In this document: positions 1 through 5,009 of the stretch, piece after piece | Layout of the letters: the number at the start of each line of letters is the position of its first letter | Numbering within the stretch: the first letter of the stretch is position 1 | Origin: Lachnospiraceae bacterium UBA3641 | GTDB taxonomy: Bacteria; Bacillota; Clostridia; Lachnospirales; Lachnospiraceae | Reading direction: 5' to 3' | NCBI GenBank assembly: GCA_002373875.1 | Contig: DFKQ01000113.1 | Coordinates: 1 to 5,527 of the forward strand | Length of the DNA: 5,527 nt | The notes under the pieces: model-generated | Seen by the model: the letters and a program-made list of their open reading frames with translations, nothing else | What the model was told of the DNA's origin: nothing | Databases searched by the model: none | Program-made: the position numbers and the translations under genes

Positions 1-15
1 ACGAATTTAATTCGT
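1..15. repeat. Perfect short palindrome at the window edge
   Basis: Seven-base arms ACGAATT and AATTCGT flank a single central T. The element lies 10 nt beyond the stop codon of the leftmost minus-strand gene and is cut off by the window edge, so its full extent is unknown. It is A/T-rich and has no T-tract visible in the minus direction, so it is not a convincing terminator. It may be chance or part of the next gene. Confidence 0.3.
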
Positions 16-25
16 TCACTTTGCG

Positions 26-523
26 TTAATCGGTGGTATCGGAATAGCTGTATAATGAAACATAAAACTCCGTTGCGTTACCCTCATCATCCTCGATATT
101 GAAGCGGTAAAGGGAATCGGATATTTTGGTGGATTCAAAGGAGTTAAGCTTTAGTATGTTCTTGCCGGCATTCCTTACAAGGCCAACATCTCCACGTACC
201 GTGAGTTCCTTAAGATATCCTTCGTGTTCATATAAATATGTACAATATTCGTCACTGTTTACAAATTGGTTCATCTTAATAACCGGGCCGGAGGAATCCT
301 TGATTATCTCAATCCCGTTTTTTCTGTCATGCTGGTGGAGCTTCTCGGTAACGTAGGCAAGCGATGTTCGGGATGAGAAGTTAACGCTCATGTCATGGGC
401 GGTCTTCTTATATATTCTGGCTCCGAAAAGAACAACGAAGAGGGCAGAGAGCATAAAGACCCCGAATACCGTGATCATGAAGATGACATCCACTATTGAT
501 CTGTCCCGTTTTTGCATGTTCAT
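26..523 (-). CDS. Small single-pass membrane protein, DUF4860-like, of a type II secretion/pilus-like cluster
   Basis: A 165-residue protein. Residues 1-9 are short and basic (MNMQKRDRS), residues 10-35 form one strong membrane helix, and the remaining ~130 residues are polar and extracytoplasmic, with a VNFSSRTSLAYVTEKL segment just after the helix. The short N-tail, single helix and soluble globular C-domain resemble a pilin or pseudopilin, but no canonical prepilin peptidase site (G/FTLIE) is visible. The overall pattern recalls the DUF4860 family seen beside type II secretion F genes in Lachnospiraceae; I recall this from family knowledge and have not searched it. The start codon overlaps the upstream stop as ATGA, implying translational coupling; a second ATG two codons later (517) is an alternative start. 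The stop is TAA at 26-28. Likely role: a structural or minor subunit, or an assembly component, of the envelope machine whose platform is the GspF-like gene two positions upstream. The biochemical function is unknown. Confidence 0.8.
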   Translation of the reverse strand: MNMQKRDRSIVDVIFMITVFGVFMLSALFVVLFGARIYKKTAHDMSVNFSSRTSLAYVTEKLHQHDRKNGIEIIKDSSGPVIKMNQFVNSDEYCTYLYEHEGYLKELTVRGDVGLVRNAGKNILKLNSFESTKISDSLYRFNIEDDEGNATEFYVSLYSYSDTTD

Positions 524-924
524 TCTTCGTATTCCCTCTCGATTATAGTTACATTGGGCATAAGGTTACTTCCTATTGACTCGTAATCGATTATAAATCT
601 CTTATGGTCATAATTGAGCCCGTAATGCTCCTCGATATATTCAAGTGAAGGAGGATACATGCCTTCGATCGAGTAGCAGTGGATGATATCGCGGTTTATG
701 GCTTCTTCAAGTATCTGTCTGCTGTTGGCCGCGTTAGAGCCTGACAGCCGGGTGATCCCTATAAGGAATGCCACGATTATTGCGGCGAAGAGAAGGATGG
801 AATAATTGATGGAGCCCAGTATTCTTGTTTTTAGATCTAGTCTCGTGAATCGGTTCATGGCGTAAGCACTTAATGAGGTCCTTTCGAATTTTGTTCGCAT
901 CCGATATGCGATCGTAGGGAGCAT
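520..924 (-). CDS. Small membrane protein, pseudopilin-like architecture, function unknown
   Basis: A 134-residue protein. The basic N-terminal region (about 1-38, rich in R and K) precedes one membrane helix at about 40-59, followed by a helical stretch (SRQILEEAINRDIIHCYSIEG) and a compact C-domain containing YPPSLEYIEEHYGL and a SIGSNLMPNVTII strand. A stem helix followed by an 'EGxYPPSLxYL' element is reminiscent of GspG/type IV pilin-type subunits, in which a similar YP-S-L region follows the N-terminal helix. The leader lacks a recognisable GFTLIE cleavage site, so classification as a processed pilin is not supported. It starts 15 nt after the GspF-like gene and overlaps the next gene by 4 nt (ATGA), so all three are probably one transcript. 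The proposed ATG has no good Shine-Dalgarno sequence (GAAGAT directly abuts it); ATGs at residues 9 and 23 are alternatives, also without good sites. Confidence 0.75.
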   Translation of the reverse strand: MLPTIAYRMRTKFERTSLSAYAMNRFTRLDLKTRILGSINYSILLFAAIIVAFLIGITRLSGSNAANSRQILEEAINRDIIHCYSIEGMYPPSLEYIEEHYGLNYDHKRFIIDYESIGSNLMPNVTIIEREYEE

Positions 925-939
925 ATCTTCATTGCTTGT

Positions 940-1989
940 TTATCCGATCGTGGTCATGATGCTCATAAGTGGCATCATAACGGAAAGCAGTATCATACAT
1001 ACTATGATAGAGAAGATGATGACCAGAGTGGGTTCGAGGATGGAGATTATATTGCTTATCCTTGACTCCACCTCCTCATCATATTTAACCGCTATCTTTT
1101 CGAGGGCCTTGTCGACGGATCCGGACTTACCGCTGACGGCTATCATCCTGGAATAGAGATTGTTAAATATTCCGGCGTCAACTAAGGATGCGGAGAAGGA
1201 ACCTCCCTGTCTTACAAGGTCAAGACATTTGTCGATGCGTCTTGATACGGATTCGTTATCAACCATGGTTGAAACCATCTCAAGGCTTTCTTCGGGACGC
1301 AGTCCAGCATTCAGGGTAAGGGCCATACCGGATGCGAAGCGGCCGACTGCGATCTTCTCATAGAGGGTCCTGGTCAGGAAAAATTTCGAGCAAAAGGCCG
1401 TAAAGTATATTCGTCCCCGTTCAGTACGAAGGAAGATCACATAAAGTGCGATCAACACAACAAGCAGGCTTATAAAGACTACAGAGTATGTTCCGATCAT
1501 GCTGCCGAACTGCATAAGTCCTTTGGAAAAGCCGGTCATTTCCGATCCCAACTGAATAAACACCTGATTGAAGATGGGAAGGACCTTGATGACCAGTACC
1601 AGAATCACGATGAACATCATACCTATTATGATAAAGGGGTATTTGAGGGAATTCTTTATACCCTCCGAGATATTCTGTTCTCTTGTATAGTGAAAGGACA
1701 GGGAATGCATAACCTCGTCAAGCTTACCCGAGGTCTCACCTATGCGGATCATATCAAGGCAGTATTTGGGGAATACACCGGTCCTCTCCATTGCCTCGTT
1801 GAGCCGGCAGCCCTCATGGAGACCTCCAAGGATGGTTTCGAGTATCTCCTTGCCTTCCCTGCTCATGGCATCCTCCTGCATGACATTAATGCCATCCATG
1901 TGGTTAAGGCCGGCATCAAGGGTCATCGCAAACTGCTCGCAGAAAAGAGCCAGTTCTTCGTAGTTCAGTTTCTTTTTTCTGTCGCTCAT
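940..1989 (-). CDS. Type II secretion system F / PilC family inner-membrane platform protein
   Basis: A 349-residue protein with the duplicated T2SSF domain layout. The first cytoplasmic helical domain (about 11-110) contains the family signature around MIRIGETSGKLDEVM (80-94). A membrane helix follows at about 117-138 and another at 167-187. The second cytoplasmic domain (about 205-310) repeats the pattern, with MIAVSGKSGSVDKALEKIA at 282-300, and a last helix lies near 318-340. Length and topology match GspF/PilC proteins at the short end of their range. In known systems this protein is the polytopic platform that couples the assembly ATPase to pilin or pseudopilin polymerisation. The start is well supported by AGGAG, 8 nt before the ATG. 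It is first in its block, 125 nt downstream of the lipoprotein gene, and is followed by two small membrane proteins. No GspE/PilB ATPase or prepilin peptidase lies in the window; they may be beyond the left edge or elsewhere. Confidence 0.93.
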   Translation of the reverse strand: MSDRKKKLNYEELALFCEQFAMTLDAGLNHMDGINVMQEDAMSREGKEILETILGGLHEGCRLNEAMERTGVFPKYCLDMIRIGETSGKLDEVMHSLSFHYTREQNISEGIKNSLKYPFIIIGMMFIVILVLVIKVLPIFNQVFIQLGSEMTGFSKGLMQFGSMIGTYSVVFISLLVVLIALYVIFLRTERGRIYFTAFCSKFFLTRTLYEKIAVGRFASGMALTLNAGLRPEESLEMVSTMVDNESVSRRIDKCLDLVRQGGSFSASLVDAGIFNNLYSRMIAVSGKSGSVDKALEKIAVKYDEEVESRISNIISILEPTLVIIFSIIVCMILLSVMMPLMSIMTTIG

Positions 1990-1997
1990 AGGTTTTT

Positions 1998-2002
1998 CTC
2001 CT
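1998..2002 (-). promoter_or_regulatory. Ribosome binding site of the GspF-like gene
   Basis: AGGAG on the minus strand, within GGGAGAGGAG, sits 8 nt before the ATG at 1989. It is the strongest ribosome binding site among the minus-strand genes, consistent with this gene being translated independently at the head of its block. Confidence 0.75.
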
Positions 2003-2039
2003 CTCCCAAAGGGTCATTTCCTTAGGATAATTAATAGGT

Positions 2040-2060
2040 AAGAATTACTGCGTAATTCTT
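2040..2060. repeat. Perfect 9-bp inverted repeat between the two minus-strand blocks
   Basis: AAGAATTAC (2040-2048) and GTAATTCTT (2052-2060) are perfect reverse complements around a TGC loop. The dyad lies 51 nt upstream of the GspF-like start. It is followed by TT on the plus strand, but no plus-strand gene precedes it, and in the minus direction the tail is ACCTATT, not a U-tract. An operator near the promoter of the secretion block is as plausible as a terminator for the lipoprotein gene. Confidence 0.55.
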
Positions 2061-2066
2061 TTGATA

Positions 2067-2079
2067 CTTATGTCATAAG
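2067..2079. repeat. Short perfect palindrome CTTATG-T-CATAAG
   Basis: Six-base arms flank a single central T, 6 nt from the 9-bp inverted repeat at 2040-2060. The compact palindrome suits binding by a dimeric regulator better than an RNA hairpin, whose loop would be too small. It could also be chance in an A/T-rich spacer. Confidence 0.4.
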
Positions 2080-2107
2080 GACTCCACCATCTTCGATGGT
2101 ACCCCTT
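2077..2107 (-). terminator. Stem-loop just after the lipoprotein gene, weak terminator candidate
   Basis: On the minus strand ACCATC-GAA-GATGGT (2100 to 2086) forms a perfect 6-bp stem with a 3-nt loop, extended by outer AAGG/CCTT pairs across a small internal loop. It begins 8 nt after the TAA of the transglutaminase-like gene, the usual place for a terminator. The following bases (ATGACATAAG) are not U-rich, so intrinsic termination would be inefficient. An RNA processing or mRNA stabilising role, or readthrough into the secretion block, is possible. Confidence 0.35.
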
Positions 2108-2114
2108 ATTATAT

Positions 2115-3083
2115 TTAATAATTATACATCATTGTATATTCTGTTTTTTTACCGCTGCCGATAAGGCTTGTGTTCCCATCGGCATTGGCATCAAAGGTAG
2201 GATCCATCAGGGTCCAGACATTACCGTCAAATTGAATGATATCATTTATCCAGCCTATATCCTTAACATATACACTAAGCCATGCATGGTAAGCATCACC
2301 CGAATAGCCTATCTCCATTCGCGTAGGTATTCCGACGCTTCTGAGCATTGCTGTCATTACAGCAGAATAATCGAAGCATATACCGGTCTTTATCCGCAAT
2401 ATCTCATCCACATCGGGAAGATAGCCGGGCTGCACATTTTCGGCCTTGTTGTAGTCATAGGTTATGTTTTTTATCATGTAATCGTAAACCTTAGCAACGG
2501 CATCAAGCTCGTTGGTGCATCCGTCCGTAAGCTGCCGTGCAAGAGCGGTTGTATCCGATTTGTCAGTAAACCGGACATACTGGTTGGGATAAAGGAAGGG
2601 ACTTAGCTCATCCTTTAAGGATACCTCCAGGTCCTGCGCATATATCATGGCGTATTCATTGCTCTGAATATTCTCATAGATCGTCATGCTGTAAAGCCCG
2701 CTCCCGAGGGAAAGGGGAATGATGGTATCCTCGTTTGGGGGAATATTGTAGGTATAAGTAATGCTGGTATCCTTAAACAGCTGAAGCTTCGCCTTTTCGG
2801 AATCACCCAGATATCTTACACAGATATATCCGTCTTCCGCATGTGCGGAATCGAAGCTTATATATTCATTCCCTTCCGCAGGATCCTCCGATACCTGAGG
2901 AAGCAGTATGTCGAAATCATTCGACCACGCACCTGCCTGATCCTCGAGCTTTACCTCGGTCTCACGCTGTGAGGGCGGAATCTTTTTTCCGCAACTCCCA
3001 AGAGAGAGAAGGGCAAAAAGCAGAAGTAAAGCCATATTAAATTGTATCCGTATTTTACTTCTCATAAGCTGATAGTGTAGCAT
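2115..3083 (-). CDS. Transglutaminase-like superfamily lipoprotein
   Basis: A 322-residue exported lipoprotein. The basic n-region (MRSKIR, residues 7-12) and hydrophobic core (17-27) lead into a lipobox LGS-C with the lipidated Cys at 31, so the mature protein is tethered to the outer face of the membrane. Residues about 50-155 look like a beta-rich domain. Residues about 185-298 form a transglutaminase-like core with the triad visible in order: Cys236 in TGICFDYS, His266 in YHAW and Asp294 in MDPTFD. The triad is intact, so peptidase, transglutaminase or related acyl-transfer activity on cell-wall or surface peptides is possible; the substrate cannot be read from sequence. The start overlaps the anti-sigma-like gene. 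Neither the first ATG (3083) nor the ATG at 3065 (residue 7) has a clear Shine-Dalgarno sequence, and the 3065 start gives a more typical signal peptide. Co-transcription with sigma and anti-sigma genes suggests a role in envelope sensing or in the response. Confidence 0.9.
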   Translation of the reverse strand: MLHYQLMRSKIRIQFNMALLLLFALLSLGSCGKKIPPSQRETEVKLEDQAGAWSNDFDILLPQVSEDPAEGNEYISFDSAHAEDGYICVRYLGDSEKAKLQLFKDTSITYTYNIPPNEDTIIPLSLGSGLYSMTIYENIQSNEYAMIYAQDLEVSLKDELSPFLYPNQYVRFTDKSDTTALARQLTDGCTNELDAVAKVYDYMIKNITYDYNKAENVQPGYLPDVDEILRIKTGICFDYSAVMTAMLRSVGIPTRMEIGYSGDAYHAWLSVYVKDIGWINDIIQFDGNVWTLMDPTFDANADGNTSLIGSGKKTEYTMMYNY

Positions 3084-3558
3084 TTAACGTGTGACCGTGC
3101 TCATCAGAAATATATATTGTCAGACCTTCGTGGGTATAGGGAAAGGTAACCTCTCCGGTGCCCCTGTCAAAGCTTGAGGGAACTATCATCCGGCCGTTTG
3201 CGGTCTTTGCATAGATTCCTTCATAGTCAATATCGTCGCCGATAAGCTTAAGGGTAAAGTGATCATCATAGAGGGAATAATCCTCAATTATTATCTTTTC
3301 GGGTGCTATACCGGCCCTGTCGACCTTAAGGTCAGCGTTCATAAGGGCTACCGGTGAAACCAGCGCAAGGAAGAGGAAACCGATGGCGATCCATTTACAA
3401 AAGTCCACAAGATTGGTCTGGGCCAGTCCTTTAAGCAGCAGCCAGTCAAAATTAATATTCGGTGTTTCAACATTTGAGGCTTCCAGTACATTCTTCAGTA
3501 CATCGACTGCAGCCTGCTTGGGCATGTTGTATTTTTTAGCTCGTCTGAAAAACATCAT
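3055..3558 (-). CDS. Membrane-anchored anti-sigma factor-like protein
   Basis: A 167-residue protein with a cytoplasmic N-domain (about 1-54, helical, containing PKQAAVDVLKNVLEAS), one membrane helix (about 55-73) and an extracytoplasmic domain (74-167) of predicted beta strands. This is the classic single-pass anti-sigma topology, and the gene follows an ECF sigma gene with an ATGA overlap, so sigma sequestration is the best inference. The N-domain shows no zinc-type HxxxCxxC anti-sigma motif and I do not recognise a named family, so the assignment rests on position and topology. The predicted outer domain could sense an envelope signal, for instance together with the lipoprotein encoded immediately downstream. 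Two adjacent ATGs (3558 and 3555) can start translation after the G-rich sequence GAAAGGGGGGGAA; the first overlaps the sigma stop, which implies coupled and roughly stoichiometric synthesis of the two proteins. Confidence 0.8.
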   Translation of the reverse strand: MMFFRRAKKYNMPKQAAVDVLKNVLEASNVETPNINFDWLLLKGLAQTNLVDFCKWIAIGFLFLALVSPVALMNADLKVDRAGIAPEKIIIEDYSLYDDHFTLKLIGDDIDYEGIYAKTANGRMIVPSSFDRGTGEVTFPYTHEGLTIYISDEHGHTLNATLSAYEK

Positions 3559-4115
3559 TTCCCCCCCTTTCTCAGCATTTTATAGATTGCCTTCTTACCG
3601 CTGTTTATATAGCGTTTGACCGTACTTCGTGAGCAGTTAAGCGCTGCGGCTATGTCCTCAAGCTTCATTTCGTTGTAGAACCTCATTACAATGACCTGCT
3701 GCTCAAGGAAGGGAAGGGAGTTTACGGCCCGGTTTAAGGAATCAAGTTCCTCCTTGTTCTCGTAATGCTCGTCAGGATTGTGTTCCGGCTTTTCATCAAG
3801 GACAAGTTCCAGCAATTCGGAGCTTATTGAATCCGGATGTTTTTTCTTAGCCATATCGTAGCACACATGGAAGCATATCTGGTTGAGCCAGGCCACGAAA
3901 AGGGATGGATCCTTTATGTTATTGATGTTCTTCAGGGCTGATATATAGGTTTCCTGCACAGCGTCCTGAGCCAGATATGCATCCCTTAGATAGTGCATTG
4001 AATAATTGTAGGTGTGATTGTAGGTGGTTGCATACAGCTCGGCGAAGGCTTCGGAAGAGCCCGATTGCGCGGAAATGACAAGGTTGCCTATATAAGCATG
4101 GTTAAAGTCAGCCAT
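3555..4115 (-). CDS. ECF-type RNA polymerase sigma factor (sigma-70 family)
   Basis: A 186-residue protein with the two-domain ECF layout. Region 2 spans about 19-90, with the core-binding and -10 recognition segment including AQDAVQETYISALKNI (49-64) and a later FVAWLNQICFHVCYDMAKKK. A polar linker (about 92-122, rich in E, D, N) follows. Region 4 spans about 126-182 with LPFLEQQVIVMRFYNEMKLEDIAA and a helix-turn-helix (AAALNCSRSTVKRYINSGKKAIYK) that would read the -35 element. No region 1.1 or region 3 is present, and the length is typical of ECF factors. The ATG has AAAGG 8 nt upstream, overlapping the end of the GGDEF gene, whose stop is 5 nt away. The downstream membrane gene is probably its anti-sigma factor. 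The regulon is unknown; an ECF-like promoter facing the divergent small membrane gene is a candidate target. Confidence 0.95.
   Translation of the reverse strand: MADFNHAYIGNLVISAQSGSSEAFAELYATTYNHTYNYSMHYLRDAYLAQDAVQETYISALKNINNIKDPSLFVAWLNQICFHVCYDMAKKKHPDSISSELLELVLDEKPEHNPDEHYENKEELDSLNRAVNSLPFLEQQVIVMRFYNEMKLEDIAAALNCSRSTVKRYINSGKKAIYKMLRKGGK
3561..3567 (-). other. G7 homopolymer at the sigma/anti-sigma junction, possible slippery site
   Basis: The last sense codons of the sigma gene read AAG GGG GGG AAA before TGA, giving seven consecutive G. The tract also supplies the only purine-rich ribosome binding sequence for the next gene. A -1 ribosomal slip on G GGG GGG, or transcriptional insertion of one G, would place translation in the frame of the anti-sigma-like gene and bypass the sigma stop. 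This is a sequence observation; frameshifting itself is inferred. Confidence 0.4.
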
Positions 4116-4120
4116 TTACG

Positions 4121-4816
4121 CTACCTTTCACGCGAATATAAAGTAGATATAATGGAGAGGAAGCTCTTAAGACCTTCCTGTTCATTCAGGATATAACCTA
4201 CACGGATCTCCATTGCGGGTTCTCCGTGCTGTTCGTTGTATCTTTCAATCTCGCCGTTCAGAGCTGCGATAAATTCCTGCATCTTTTCGGCGGGGCAGTT
4301 ATCTATTATAAGTAGGAATTCATTTCCCGAGTTGCGGCCCGTGAAGCCGTATTTGTTTCCGAGAAGCTCAAGCATCCTTGCAAAGTCATGGATGTATTTA
4401 TCACCGAAGAGACGCCCCTTTGCAACATTGATCTCGTCTATATGCGGAAGCTCTATAAGGGCGCATCCGATCTTAGAAACATCGCGTCTGTTCGTGTACC
4501 TGTTGATGATAAGGTCACATCCGTTCCTGTTGGGAAGTCCGGTCAGTGTATCCAGATATGCTGCCTGATGGAGCTTATGATTCTCAATGATCTCCTTCTG
4601 GAGCTGGGAAAAGTCAGATATAAGGCAGACGGCCGAATAGATCATAAAGGCCCAGAGGAAGACGCAGATGGTTAAAAGGTTGCGATTGGAGAAGATATTG
4701 TTCCTGAGATGGGGGTCGAACTTGAAATAACAGAAGAACATGATCCCGAACAGAACAAGAAGCATAAGCTGGATAAGCTTGAACAGCTTAAAGTTATGAT
4801 ATCGATCGTTGTTCAT
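4121..4816 (-). CDS. Two-helix membrane protein with a degenerate GGDEF domain
   Basis: A 231-residue protein from the ATG at 4816. Two membrane helices (about 13-30 and 47-67) are joined by a short outer loop, then a linker leads into a GGDEF domain opening with the canonical DTLTGLPNRNG (89-99). Key residues are altered: the GG(D/E)EF loop is SGNEF (163-167), the usual DxDxFKxIND metal and substrate segment is IELPHIDEIN (121-130), no RxxD inhibitory site precedes the loop, and the C-terminus ends without the usual ADxALYxAK helix. Diguanylate cyclase activity is therefore unlikely; nucleotide binding or a protein-protein signalling role is a better guess. A longer form from a GTG at 4870 (249 residues, with GAGGT 9 nt upstream) is possible. 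I prefer 4816 because it has AAAGGA at good spacing and because the extra 18 codons use CAA, CTA, AAA and CGT, unlike the body of the gene, and contain an inverted repeat. The gene ends 5 nt before the sigma gene and probably heads that operon. Confidence 0.88.
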   Translation of the reverse strand: MNNDRYHNFKLFKLIQLMLLVLFGIMFFCYFKFDPHLRNNIFSNRNLLTICVFLWAFMIYSAVCLISDFSQLQKEIIENHKLHQAAYLDTLTGLPNRNGCDLIINRYTNRRDVSKIGCALIELPHIDEINVAKGRLFGDKYIHDFARMLELLGNKYGFTGRNSGNEFLLIIDNCPAEKMQEFIAALNGEIERYNEQHGEPAMEIRVGYILNEQEGLKSFLSIISTLYSRER

Positions 4817-4843
4817 GCCAAAACGTCCTTTCGATGTTTGTAG

Positions 4844-4866
4844 CTGTTCAAAAGAGTCTTGAACAG
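4844..4866. promoter_or_regulatory. Perfect 8-bp inverted repeat in the presumed leader of the sigma operon
   Basis: CTGTTCAA (4844-4851) and TTGAACAG (4859-4866) are exact reverse complements separated by 7 nt. It lies between the candidate minus-strand promoter and the preferred ATG of the GGDEF-like gene. It could be an operator for a dimeric regulator or a small leader hairpin. If translation begins at the GTG at 4870 it would instead lie inside the coding region, so its status is tied to the start choice. Confidence 0.45.
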
Positions 4867-4903
4867 TCACATTTATTTTACCTCATATATACGAAAAAAA
4901 AAA

Positions 4904-4932
4904 TATAAAAAAATGTGAACCTTTTTTTGTAA
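4904..4932 (-). promoter_or_regulatory. Tentative promoter of the GGDEF-sigma operon
   Basis: On the minus strand TTACAA (4932-4927) and TTTATA (4909-4904) are 17 nt apart; an overlapping TATATT at 4907-4902 gives a 19-nt spacer. The -35 match is moderate and the -10 is embedded in long A/T tracts, so other registers are possible. Initiation here would leave a leader of roughly 80 nt before the ATG at 4816, containing the inverted repeat at 4844-4866. Confidence 0.27.
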
Positions 4933-4944
4933 GGCCCTGGTCTT
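4916..4944 (+). promoter_or_regulatory. ECF-like promoter candidate facing the divergent small membrane gene
   Basis: TGAACC (4916-4921) is followed at once by T7 and, 17 nt after the hexamer, by GGTCTT (4939-4944). ECF promoters of Gram-positive bacteria such as those of Bacillus SigW and SigM have TGAAAC -35 and CGTA or CGTC -10 boxes about 16-17 nt apart, often with a T-tract right after the -35 box, so the arrangement fits with mismatches. Initiation would fall near 4949, giving a ~60-nt leader before the ATG at 5010. A housekeeping-type promoter is not evident here. Confidence 0.35.
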
Positions 4945-5009
4945 TAATAATGAAAATGAAATCGTTACCTAAACAGCGAAAAGTGACCAAATCCGGAGTG
5001 TCATACTTT

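Noticed and set aside
1690..2025. A 111-codon plus-strand open frame opposite the GspF-like gene
   Set aside because: It is antisense to a clearly recognisable conserved protein and has no family features or ribosome binding site; it is a shadow frame.
2232..2606. A 124-codon plus-strand open frame opposite the transglutaminase-like gene
   Set aside because: It lies over the conserved catalytic core encoded on the other strand and its translation has no recognisable features.
4236..4675. Plus-strand open frames of 95 and 110 codons opposite the GGDEF-like gene
   Set aside because: They are antisense to a conserved domain, overlap each other and have no recognisable product.
4894..4928. A10, A7 and T7 tracts as an A/T-only terminator hairpin between the divergent genes
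   Set aside because: No gene ends toward this region from either side. The tracts fit promoter spacer or curved DNA better than a terminator.
4950..5009. Upstream ATG at 4950 as the start of the small membrane protein
   Set aside because: No ribosome binding site at normal spacing, atypical AAA-rich codons, and it coincides with the likely transcription start; the ATG at 5010 has GGAGTG at good spacing.
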